From NCBI GenBank assembly GCA_938091985.1, contig CALKOE010000278.1:1-5389 (forward strand): DNA of 5,389 nucleotides, read 5' to 3'. Of this stretch, positions 1 to 5,177 are shown one piece after another. The notes under the pieces are model-generated. The model did not search any database. It was not told where the DNA came from and saw only the letters and a program-made list of their open reading frames with translations. The stretch comes from an uncultured Acidimicrobiales bacterium. GTDB taxonomy: Bacteria > Actinomycetota > Acidimicrobiia > Acidimicrobiales > Aldehydirespiratoraceae. The position numbers were made by a program, and so were the translations under genes. Each line of letters starts with the position of its first letter. Positions within the stretch are counted from its first letter, which is position 1.

Positions 1-47
1 TCGTGCTCGTTCATCTGGCACCCGTAGGTGCGGATCGCGTACGACTT

Positions 48-79
48 ACCCACGCCGCCAGGTTACCGGCGGCGTGGGT
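48..79 (-). terminator. Strong hairpin downstream of the aquaporin remnant
   Basis: Positions 48-59 (acccacgccgcc) are perfectly complementary to 68-79 (ggcggcgtgggt), giving a 12-bp stem with an 8-base loop. The hairpin begins 28 bases past the stop codon of the minus-strand aquaporin fragment, where a transcription terminator is expected. No clear U-tract follows on either strand, so it may be a GC-rich actinobacterial-type terminator or an mRNA-stabilising stem. On the plus strand, one reading frame entering from the left edge stops at 25-27, so the hairpin could also serve a gene ending there. That tail (about 8 codons) is too short to identify. Nothing else is visible in positions 1-107. 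Confidence 0.6.
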
Positions 80-107
80 CAGGTCATGTTGGCCTCTGGT
101 TCAGGAC

Positions 108-362
108 CTAGGCGAGGGCGTCGTCGTCGTCGGAGATCAGCAGGTACGCCCCTGCACCGACGATTGCGCCGATGAGCGGGAAGACGAAGAAGGCCCACAG
201 CTGCTCGACTGCATCGCCACCGGCGAACACCGCCATGCCGAAGGACCGGGCCGGGTTCACCGAGGTGTTGTCGACCGGAATCGAGATGAGGTGGATCAGC
301 GTGAGCGTGATGCCGACCGTGAGACCGATCGCTGCCGGCGGGAAGCCCTTGCGGGTGACCTC
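108..362 (-). pseudogene. aqpZ: AqpZ-type aquaporin, C-terminal fragment (5' truncated)
   Basis: The roughly 84 encoded residues match the last third of a bacterial aquaporin Z, a membrane channel for water. Visible landmarks are the segment GFPPAAIGL, then [11 protein letters not shown], the second NPA box in NTSVNPARS, the final membrane helix beginning [13 protein letters not shown], and an acidic DDDD tail. Three of the four selectivity-filter residues known from E. coli AqpZ are present with the right spacing: the His of LIHL, the Thr of NTS, and the Arg of NPAR 15 residues after that His. The first NPA box and about four membrane helices are missing. Upstream of about position 362 the frame stays open to a GTG at 464, but those 34 residues are polar and Arg/Ser-rich and look nothing like an aquaporin. 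AqpZ proteins are usually about 230 residues, so a working channel is not expected. It may be a decayed gene or an assembly join. Confidence 0.8.
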
Positions 363-447
363 CCCTTGTCGTGATCGTGTCCCCAACCCGATCTGTGAAC
401 TGAACCTAGTTCCGCTGTCTGCGACCTGAACGGATCTGCCACGGTGC

Positions 448-481
448 GTGAGCGTCACGACCACCCGCTGCGGACGCTCAC
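448..481. repeat. 9-bp inverted repeat upstream of the PPOX gene
   Basis: gtgagcgtc at 448-456 is the exact reverse complement of gacgctcac at 473-481, with 16 bases between the arms. It lies 21 bases before the start codon of the PPOX-like gene, across the place where a -35 region would be. It could be a regulator-binding site or a short transcribed hairpin. Nothing in the sequence identifies a regulator. The surrounding stretch 363-502 holds no gene that I can recognise. Confidence 0.4.
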
Positions 482-490
482 TCCGAGAAT

Positions 491-496
491 TAGGTT
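491..496 (+). promoter_or_regulatory. Possible -10 box for a leaderless PPOX transcript
   Basis: taggtt fits the actinobacterial -10 pattern TAnnnT and ends six bases before the ATG at 503, so transcription could start at or very near the start codon. There is no convincing Shine-Dalgarno sequence in front of this ATG, which agrees with a leaderless mRNA. No good -35 match is visible, and the inverted repeat at 448-481 occupies that area. This is a weak call from a short motif. Confidence 0.3.
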
Positions 497-502
497 GAGC
501 GG

Positions 503-907
503 ATGCCCGACAGTCCTGCCCACGCGATCGCCTCCGAGAAGTACGTCCGTCTCACGACATTCACCAAAGACGGCCGCCGCAAGGAATCGCCGGTCTGGGT
601 CGCCGTGCTTGCCGACGGCAAGGTGGGCTTCACTACCGACGACGACACCTGGAAGGTCAAGCGCATCTCGCACACCCCAGCGGTCGAGCTCGTGGCCTGC
701 AACATGAAGGGTGTGGCGACCGAAGGGGCCGCCACTGTCACCGGTAACGCCGAGGTCGTGTCGGGCGAGGCCTACGGAACCGTCGAGTCAGCGATCAAAT
801 CGAAGTACGGCATCCAGTACCGGGTGATGGATGTGGTTTCGAAGATCTCGCGCCGCGTCAAGCGACAGGCCGACGCCGGCGTAGGCATCGTCATCACGCT
901 CGACTGA
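503..907 (+). CDS. PPOX-class probable F420-dependent oxidoreductase (Rv2061-like)
   Basis: This 134-residue protein has the look of a small split beta-barrel flavin/deazaflavin-binding enzyme of the pyridoxamine 5'-phosphate oxidase-like superfamily, close to the mycobacterial Rv2061-type group predicted to use cofactor F420. Supporting segments are [21 protein letters not shown] near residues 13-33 (conserved first strands), then [22 protein letters not shown] (about 42-63; the T..D(T/S).K(V/A)KR pattern lies at the cofactor phosphate site in the family) and AIKSKYG near 97-103. Length matches the family (about 130 residues). Such enzymes are soluble and cytoplasmic, and the physiological substrate is unknown. 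The ATG at 503 gives a full-length domain and lacks a Shine-Dalgarno sequence. The gene converges on recA, 70 bp away, with a hairpin between them. F420 use is inferred from family resemblance, and an FMN or haem ligand is possible. Confidence 0.8.
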   Translation: MPDSPAHAIASEKYVRLTTFTKDGRRKESPVWVAVLADGKVGFTTDDDTWKVKRISHTPAVELVACNMKGVATEGAATVTGNAEVVSGEAYGTVESAIKSKYGIQYRVMDVVSKISRRVKRQADAGVGIVITLD

Positions 908-931
908 CAGGCAATCGCCGGCCAAAACCAC

Positions 932-959
932 GAGTGGACCGCCCGAAGGCGGCCCACTC
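932..959. terminator. Bidirectional terminator between PPOX gene and recA
   Basis: The arms 932-943 and 948-959 pair around the four-base loop 944-947. Read in the recA (minus) direction the stem is 12 bp including one G-U pair, closed by a C(UUCG)G tetraloop, a notably stable RNA loop, and is followed by GUGGUUUUGG. Read in the plus direction the same position is an A-C mismatch, so the fold is weaker, followed by tcttctc. It sits 18 bases after the recA stop codon and 24 bases after the PPOX stop codon, so it most likely ends both transcripts, recA better than PPOX. Confidence 0.8.
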
Positions 960-977
960 TTCTCGCTCTCGAACGAC

Positions 978-2051
978 TCAGTCGTCCAGCGCGATCGGCA
1001 TCTCGTCGGCTTCGGAGAATTCCTCGTCGTCGTCCTCGGTGAGGTCGACGCTTTCGGCGGCTTCCTCGATCGCAGGCATGACGGCCTTCCAAACCCGGTC
1101 GGAGATCTCGACCATGACTTCGGGGTTGTCCTGGAGGAACTTCTTGGCGTTTTCTCGGCCCTGGCCGAGCTGCTCGCCGTCGTAGGTGTACCAGGCACCC
1201 GACTTCTTCACGATGGCTTCCTCGACCGAGAGATCGAGCACCGAGCCCTCACGGGAGATGCCGGAGCCGTACATGATGTCGAACTCGGCCTGACGGAACG
1301 GCGGGGCGCACTTGTTCTTCACGACCTTGACGCGAGTGCGGTTGCCCACGACCTCGACGCCGTCCTTGATCGACTCGATGCGACGAATGTCGAGGCGGGT
1401 CGACGAGTAGAACTTCAACGCACGGCCACCTGGGGTGGTCTCGGGTGAGCCGAACATCACGCCGATCTTCTCTCGCAGCTGGTTGATGAAGATGCAGACC
1501 GTGTTGGACTTGTTGAGGTTGTGCGTCAGCTTGCGCAACGCCTGCGACATGAGCCGGGCCTGAAGACCGACATGGGTGTCGCCCATCTCGCCTTCGATCT
1601 CGGCGCGAGGCGTGAGCGCCGCCACCGAGTCGATCACGATCACGTCGAGTGCACCGGAGCGCACCAGCATGTCGACGATCTCGAGGGCCTGTTCACCGGT
1701 GTCGGGCTGAGAGATCAGCAGTTCGTCGATGTCGACGCCGATTGCCTTGGCGTAGACCGGGTCCATCGCGTGCTCGGCGTCGATGTAGGCGCAGATGCCG
1801 CCGTTGCGCTGGGCCTCGGCGACCACGTGAGTGGCCAGGGTGGTCTTGCCCGACGACTCCGGGCCATAGATCTCGGTGACACGGCCTCGCGGCAGCCCAC
1901 CGATACCGAGCGCCAGATCCAGCGCCAGTGCGCCGGTGGGCACCGATTCGATGTCCAGACTGCTCTTCTCGCCCATCTTCATGACCGAGCCCTTACCGAA
2001 CTGCTTCTCGATCTGCCCGAGGGCCATGTCGAGTGCCTTGTCTCGTTCCAC
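978..2051 (-). CDS. recA: Recombinase A (RecA)
   Basis: RecA is the ATP-dependent strand-exchange protein of homologous recombination and the co-protease that triggers LexA self-cleavage in the SOS response. The 357-residue product has all key parts: N-terminal helix ([19 protein letters not shown]), Walker A GPESSGKT at 63-70 with Lys69, the catalytic Glu93 in DAEHAMDP, Walker [11 protein letters not shown] around 137-146, the L1 region near 147-162, the [22 protein letters not shown] segment (188-209) leading into DNA-binding loop L2 with the sensor Gln191, and an acidic tail. The length is typical and there is no intein. I chose the GTG at 2049-2051 because AGGAG lies five bases before it and homology begins there. 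The frame stays open upstream to 2249, but that extension runs through the promoter and operator and is not plausible protein. A LexA-controlled promoter precedes the gene. No recX follows, unlike in many actinobacteria; the PPOX gene converges instead. Confidence 0.98.
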   Translation of the reverse strand: MERDKALDMALGQIEKQFGKGSVMKMGEKSSLDIESVPTGALALDLALGIGGLPRGRVTEIYGPESSGKTTLATHVVAEAQRNGGICAYIDAEHAMDPVYAKAIGVDIDELLISQPDTGEQALEIVDMLVRSGALDVIVIDSVAALTPRAEIEGEMGDTHVGLQARLMSQALRKLTHNLNKSNTVCIFINQLREKIGVMFGSPETTPGGRALKFYSSTRLDIRRIESIKDGVEVVGNRTRVKVVKNKCAPPFRQAEFDIMYGSGISREGSVLDLSVEEAIVKKSGAWYTYDGEQLGQGRENAKKFLQDNPEVMVEISDRVWKAVMPAIEEAAESVDLTEDDDEEFSEADEMPIALDD

Positions 2052-2056
2052 TGTGT

Positions 2057-2061
2057 CTCCT
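2057..2061 (-). promoter_or_regulatory. Ribosome binding site of recA (decides the GTG start)
   Basis: On the minus strand the sequence reads taggagacacaGTG: AGGAG followed by five bases and the GTG at 2051. This fixes the recA start at GTG and excludes the longer in-frame extension. Confidence 0.85.
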
Positions 2062-2150
2062 ACTTCTGCGCTGATGTCTTGGGGGGTGTGGTTGTTGGGC
2101 TCGAACCTACGGAGGGGGTGTGACACCCACCGGCGGGAACGAATGACAAG

Positions 2151-2179
2151 AACGTAATTGCGAACAGCTGTTCGGTCAA
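2151..2179 (-). promoter_or_regulatory. recA promoter with LexA box inside the spacer
   Basis: On the minus strand a TTGACC -35 element (2174-2179) and a TACGTT -10 element (2151-2156) are separated by exactly 17 bases, a near-ideal sigma-70-type promoter. The perfect LexA palindrome (2161-2174) fills most of the spacer, so bound LexA would block RNA polymerase directly. The predicted transcription start is near 2144-2146, giving a 5' leader of about 93 bases. That leader holds a small hairpin (gggtg / caccc, 2116-2128). The promoter is inferred from motif match and position. Confidence 0.75.
2161..2174. promoter_or_regulatory. LexA (SOS) operator of recA
   Basis: cgaacagctgttcg is a perfect 14-bp palindrome fitting the CGAAC-N4-GTTCG form of LexA boxes known from mycobacteria and other Gram-positive bacteria. 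It lies between the -35 and -10 of the recA promoter, about 110 bp before the recA start codon. RecA-stimulated LexA cleavage would release it after DNA damage. msrB starts 126 bp away on the other side, so an effect on msrB is possible but not shown. Confidence 0.9.
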
Positions 2180-2229
2180 GGACCGAACAGCAAGAAGATT
2201 CAGTTCGGTCAAGGACCGAACAGCAAGAA
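2170..2229. repeat. Two 27-bp direct repeats, each a hairpin, beside the LexA box
   Basis: Positions 2170-2196 and 2203-2229 are identical over 27 bases, separated by 6 bases (period 33). Each copy contains gttcggtc-aag-gaccgaac, an 8-bp perfect inverted repeat with a 3-base spacer. In the first copy the inverted repeat extends to 11 bp (2167-2177 with 2181-2191) because it runs into the LexA palindrome. The arms are the LexA half-site words GTTCG and CGAAC in everted order. Copy 1 also carries the recA -35 element. The equivalent -10 position for copy 2 is poor (TGTTCG), so copy 2 is not an obvious second promoter. It may be a second protein-binding site or a recent local duplication. Confidence 0.85.
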
Positions 2230-2299
2230 CCCACAATTTCCGGGACCAAACGAGGGGCTCAACGTGTTCTACGGTGCAGACAGCAACGAAGGAGTCGCC

Positions 2300-2713
2300 A
2301 TGACCGAGACCCACATCCCCACCGGCGAGACAACCGACCAGCTAAGGCAGCGCCTGACCCCGGCACAATACGCCGTCACCCAGGAAGCGGGCACCGAGCG
2401 CGCTTTCACCGGCGAGTATTGGGACTGCCACGACGACGGCACCTACCGCTGCGTGGTCTGCGACATCGCCCTGTTCACCAGCGACACGAAGTTCGAGTCG
2501 GGCTCGGGGTGGCCGAGCTTCTTCGATGCTGTCGGCGAGGACGTGGTCGAGATCCACACCGATTCCAGCCACGGCATGATTCGCGAGGAAGCCGTCTGTG
2601 CGAACTGCGGTGCCCACCTCGGTCATCGTTTCCCCGACGGCCCCGCACCCACGGGCCACCGCTATTGCATGAACAGCGCGAGCCTGCGCCTCGACCGGGA
2701 CGACACCGAATAG
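2300..2713 (+). CDS. msrB: Peptide-methionine (R)-S-oxide reductase MsrB
   Basis: MsrB reduces the R-form of methionine sulfoxide in proteins, with electrons usually from thioredoxin, in the cytoplasm. The 137-residue product has the complete SelR/MsrB domain: the [19 protein letters not shown] region, zinc ligands C51/C54 (CVVC) and C100/C103 (CANC), the ESGSGWPSF substrate loop (67-75), GHRFPDGP, and the catalytic Cys123 in [11 protein letters not shown]. The usual resolving Cys of the SGCGWPSF-type loop is Ser69 here, as in a known subset of MsrBs, so regeneration must use another cysteine or act directly through the reductant. The ATG at 2300 is chosen because GAAGGAG (2288-2294) lies five bases before it; an in-frame ATG at 2264 lacks this. 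The gene is divergent from recA and shares its 248-bp control region. The extra Cys43 lies near the zinc site. Confidence 0.96.
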   Translation: MTETHIPTGETTDQLRQRLTPAQYAVTQEAGTERAFTGEYWDCHDDGTYRCVVCDIALFTSDTKFESGSGWPSFFDAVGEDVVEIHTDSSHGMIREEAVCANCGAHLGHRFPDGPAPTGHRYCMNSASLRLDRDDTE

Positions 2714-2719
2714 CCGCGG

Positions 2720-2735
2720 CGACGCTCAGGCGTCG
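2720..2735. terminator. Small hairpin just after msrB
   Basis: cgacgc (2720-2725) and gcgtcg (2730-2735) form a perfect 6-bp stem around a tcag loop, seven bases past the msrB stop codon. There is no T-tract, so it would be a weak terminator. Its loop overlaps the stop codon of the possible small gene on the other strand, so it could mark the 3' end of both. Confidence 0.35.
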
Positions 2736-2830
2736 ACGGGCGGAGTCACAGGCGCGACAGTGACCGGATCCGACGTGGATGTTCCGGCCAAGGCTGCGAT
2801 CGCGACCACAGCAAGCGCAACGCGACGCAT
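2726..2830 (-). CDS. Possible 34-residue secreted peptide
   Basis: An ATG at 2828-2830 opens a 34-codon frame beginning MRRVALAVVAIAALA, followed by GTSTSDPVTVAPVTPPVDA and a TGA. This is the textbook layout of a Sec signal peptide: two arginines, an unbroken hydrophobic core, and an Ala-Leu-Ala cleavage site after residue 15. It would leave a 19-residue Thr/Pro/Val-rich peptide with no cysteine, so it is not a lipoprotein. A purine-rich gaggggc lies just before the ATG, closer than is ideal for a ribosome binding site. A TACTCT at 2887-2892 (minus) could be a -10 box, about 57 bases upstream. It converges on msrB. I recognise no family. It could be a chance frame in GC-rich DNA or a remnant of a longer exported protein. 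Confidence 0.4.
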   Translation of the reverse strand: MRRVALAVVAIAALAGTSTSDPVTVAPVTPPVDA

Positions 2831-3007
2831 GCCCCTCACTTCAGCCAAACGCGGACTGGCCACGTTCAGCGCTCAAGACTCCACTCAGAGTAGCTCGGTG
2901 GGGCACGTGTCTCACAGTGGAACGGGGAGGTCGACGGTAGCCTGGTGTCCTCAGCGGCCGGTCGCGGGCATTCGCCCGACGTGGAAACCCGCTCGAAGGC
3001 GTACTCG

Positions 3008-4360
3008 ATGGCCACCACCTTCGCCTCCCTCGGCGTGCCTGAACAGATTGTCGAGGTCCTCCGGCAGCAGCGAATTCGCGAGCCGTTCGAGGTGCAAGCC
3101 GCATCGATTCCCGACCTGCTCAAGGGCCGTGATGTCGTCGCTCGCGCTCCCACCGGCTCCGGCAAGACACTCGCATTCGGCATCCCGTTGGTGGCAGGTG
3201 TCGACAAGGCCGAACCCAAGCGGCCCGCGTCACTCGTGCTTGCCCCCACCCGAGAGCTCGCCGACCAGATCGCGTCCGACCTGGCACCGCTCGCCGACGT
3301 CATGGGACGCAAGATCCTCGCTGTCTACGGCGGCGTCGGTCTCGAGCCTCAGATCAACAAGCTCAAGCGAGGCGTCGACATCTTGGTGGCCACTCCCGGG
3401 CGCCTCGAAGATCTGATCGCCCGCCGTGCGCTCAGCCTCGACGACGCGACGATCGTCGTGATCGACGAAGCCGATCGCATGGCCGACATGGGCTTTATGC
3501 CCGTCGTCAAGCGCCTGCTCGATCAGACCGCGCCGAAGCGCCAGACGGTGCTCTACTCGGGCACCCTCGACGGCGACGTCGGCAAGCTGATCCAGCGCTA
3601 CCAGAACAACCCTGTGCGCCACGAAGTCGGTCCTGCCTCACCCGACCTCAAGGCAATGGAGCACCACTTCTGGGAAGTGCCCCGCACCGAACGCGTGCCG
3701 CTCGCCGCCTCGGTGATCGCCACCTTCGGTCCCACGATCGTCTTCTCCCGCACCCGCCACGGTGCTGATCGCCTCGCCAAGCAGCTGGGCCGCCTCGGCG
3801 TGAAGGCAGCCGCCATCCACGGCAACCGATCGCAGTCGCAACGCTCACGTGCGCTCGACGACTTCACTCGCGGCAAGGCCCACGCCCTCGTCGCCACCGA
3901 CGTCGCCGCCCGAGGCATCCATGTCGACGGTGTCGCCTGCGTCATCCACTTCGACCCCGTCGATGAAGACTCTGCCTACGTACACCGCAGCGGCCGCACG
4001 GCACGCGCCGGCGCCCACGGCAAGGTGATCTCCTTCGTCGACCCGAGTCAGATCAAGGACGTGCGGGCGATGACGCGCCGGCTCGACCTGCGCCAAGAGA
4101 TCACGAAGCCGCCGGCGATCGAGGGCGGCGCGCTCCCTGAGATCCCCGACGATCCCGATGATCGTCCGCCGCGCAACGACAACCGTCCGAGTCGCAACAA
4201 CCAGCAACGCAAACCCAAGGCCCGCACCCGCAAGACGGGCAGCCGGGGCAAGGGCAAGGCGGGCAACGCGACGAAGAAGGCCACGTCGAGCCAGAAACAC
4301 AAGGGCGGACCCAACCGCAACAAGGGCAAGCCGCGCGGCGGCAACCGCGGTCCAGGCTGA
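3008..4360 (+). CDS. DEAD-box ATP-dependent RNA helicase with basic C-terminal tail
   Basis: This 450-residue protein is a complete DEAD-box RNA helicase, which uses ATP to open short RNA duplexes in ribosome assembly, mRNA decay or cold adaptation. Motifs in order: Q motif FEVQAASIP (27-35), motif I APTGSGKT (47-54), Ia PTRELADQ (80-87), GG (108-109), Ib TPGR (129-132), II DEAD (153-156), III as SGT (184-186) where most members have SAT, IV IVFSRTR (244-250), V ATDVAARG (296-303), and VI HRSGRTAR (326-333). From about residue 385 a low-complexity tail rich in Lys, Arg, Gly, Asn and Pro probably binds RNA, as in RhlE-like helicases. The ATG at 3008 has GAAGG eight bases upstream and starts just before the conserved Phe of the Q motif. 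A GTG at 2945 would add 21 residues but lacks a ribosome binding site. The neighbouring hydrolase converges with only 7 bp between stop codons. Confidence 0.93.
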   Translation: MATTFASLGVPEQIVEVLRQQRIREPFEVQAASIPDLLKGRDVVARAPTGSGKTLAFGIPLVAGVDKAEPKRPASLVLAPTRELADQIASDLAPLADVMGRKILAVYGGVGLEPQINKLKRGVDILVATPGRLEDLIARRALSLDDATIVVIDEADRMADMGFMPVVKRLLDQTAPKRQTVLYSGTLDGDVGKLIQRYQNNPVRHEVGPASPDLKAMEHHFWEVPRTERVPLAASVIATFGPTIVFSRTRHGADRLAKQLGRLGVKAAAIHGNRSQSQRSRALDDFTRGKAHALVATDVAARGIHVDGVACVIHFDPVDEDSAYVHRSGRTARAGAHGKVISFVDPSQIKDVRAMTRRLDLRQEITKPPAIEGGALPEIPDDPDDRPPRNDNRPSRNNQQRKPKARTRKTGSRGKGKAGNATKKATSSQKHKGGPNRNKGKPRGGNRGPG

Positions 4361-4367
4361 GCCGACG

Positions 4368-5153
4368 TCAGTCGAGTAGGAATTCCCGGATCCGGTCCAT
4401 GGCGCGCCGGTCCTGCAACATGAAGATGTGGCCCCCGTCGAACACCTCGAGTTCGGCGTTGGGCATCGCGGCCACGATCGCCTCGGAGTTGCTCACCGGA
4501 GCGATGCCGTCATAGCGACCGGCGCACACGAACGTGGGTGACGCGACCCCGGCGAGGCCCTCAGTGGCGTCGTGAAGACGTCGAGCCTCGAGTTGGCGAG
4601 CGAACCCCGCTGCGACCTCGGGCGGTTGCTCGGCCGTCTGGCCGTCGCGGAAGTACGAAGTGAGCGAACCGAGGCCGGGGATCTCCTCGCCCGGCACGTA
4701 GCGGGTGTCGAGCACAGGCATCCACACGTCTGCGCGCTCATCGGGCGAGAGGCTCTGCAGCTCGTGGAGTGGGTAGGAGGGCTGGGCACCGCCTGGCGAC
4801 GTGCAGTTGAGCACCAGCTTGTCGATGAGTTCGGGGTGGCGGATCGCCAGGTGTTGGGCGACCATGCCGCCGAACGACGTGCCCATAACATGGCAACGGC
4901 TCCAGCCGAGCGTCGCGCACAACGCCGCGGCATCGTCGGCGAAGTCGGCCATGGTCGGCTGACCCTCACCGGCTGAGGTCTGCCCGAGCCCGCGCTGGTC
5001 GTAGTGGAGTCCCTGGAAGTCGTCGTTGAGGCTCGACTGCGCCGGCGCCGTCCGGCGCAGGTCGCCCCCGCTCCCCGAGATGTGCAGCAGCGGCGGCCCA
5101 GCACCGTGGATCTCGTAGTAGATCGAGAGTTCGCGAACATCAATGAACGGCAT
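4368..5153 (-). CDS. Alpha/beta-fold hydrolase
   Basis: This 261-residue protein belongs to the alpha/beta hydrolase superfamily, in the broad group that includes 3-oxoadipate enol-lactonase-like and haloperoxidase-like esterases. The oxyanion-hole strand is PLLHISGSGGD (21-31), YDQRGLGQTS (51-60) is the conserved turn after strand 4, the nucleophile elbow GTSFGG (91-96) provides Ser93, the acid is most likely Asp215 in GRYDGIAP, and His242 in GGHIFM completes the triad. A variable cap lies between about 120 and 190. There is no signal peptide, so it is cytoplasmic. The substrate cannot be told from sequence. The ATG at 5153 begins just before the first beta strand and has AGGG seven bases upstream. 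It lies 24 bp downstream of the thpR-like gene in the same direction, so the two are probably co-transcribed. No terminator fits in the 7 bp before the helicase stop. Confidence 0.9.
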   Translation of the reverse strand: MPFIDVRELSIYYEIHGAGPPLLHISGSGGDLRRTAPAQSSLNDDFQGLHYDQRGLGQTSAGEGQPTMADFADDAAALCATLGWSRCHVMGTSFGGMVAQHLAIRHPELIDKLVLNCTSPGGAQPSYPLHELQSLSPDERADVWMPVLDTRYVPGEEIPGLGSLTSYFRDGQTAEQPPEVAAGFARQLEARRLHDATEGLAGVASPTFVCAGRYDGIAPVSNSEAIVAAMPNAELEVFDGGHIFMLQDRRAMDRIREFLLD

Positions 5154-5160
5154 GGGCGGA

Positions 5161-5177
5161 CCCTAGGGCGGCCGCCC
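5161..5177. repeat. Two overlapping perfect palindromes between thpR and the hydrolase
   Basis: ccctaggg (5161-5168) and gggcggccgccc (5166-5177) are both perfect palindromes sharing three bases. They occupy nearly all of the 24-bp gap between the thpR-like stop codon and the hydrolase start, and the first includes the AGGG that probably serves as the hydrolase ribosome binding site. They may be a processing hairpin or chance in GC-rich DNA. Confidence 0.4.

Noticed and set aside
1521..2123. Long open frame on the plus strand opposite recA
   Set aside because: It is a GC-bias shadow of recA codons: low-complexity Arg/Gly/Val/Asp composition and no recognisable domain.
2170..2229. CRISPR-like array
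   Set aside because: There are only two copies, the gap is 6 bp, and no cas genes are present. It is better explained as a promoter-region duplication.
2052..2249. In-frame N-terminal extension of RecA up to an ATG at 2249
   Set aside because: It runs through the promoter, LexA box and repeats, has no RecA homology, and the GTG at 2051 has a good ribosome binding site.
2264..2299. MsrB starting at an ATG 12 codons upstream
   Set aside because: There is no ribosome binding site there, and GAAGGAG directly precedes the ATG at 2300.
2938..2943. TAGCCT as a -10 box for the helicase gene
   Set aside because: It fits TAnnnT, but no -35 element is visible at 17 or 18 bp, so the match is too short to call.
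2945..3007. Longer DEAD-box helicase starting at the GTG at 2945
   Set aside because: There is no ribosome binding site in front of it, the 21 extra residues resemble no helicase N-terminus, and the ATG at 3008 has GAAGG at good spacing.
4572..4976. Plus-strand open frame opposite the alpha/beta hydrolase
   Set aside because: It is a shadow frame. The minus strand encodes a full hydrolase with catalytic triad in the same interval.
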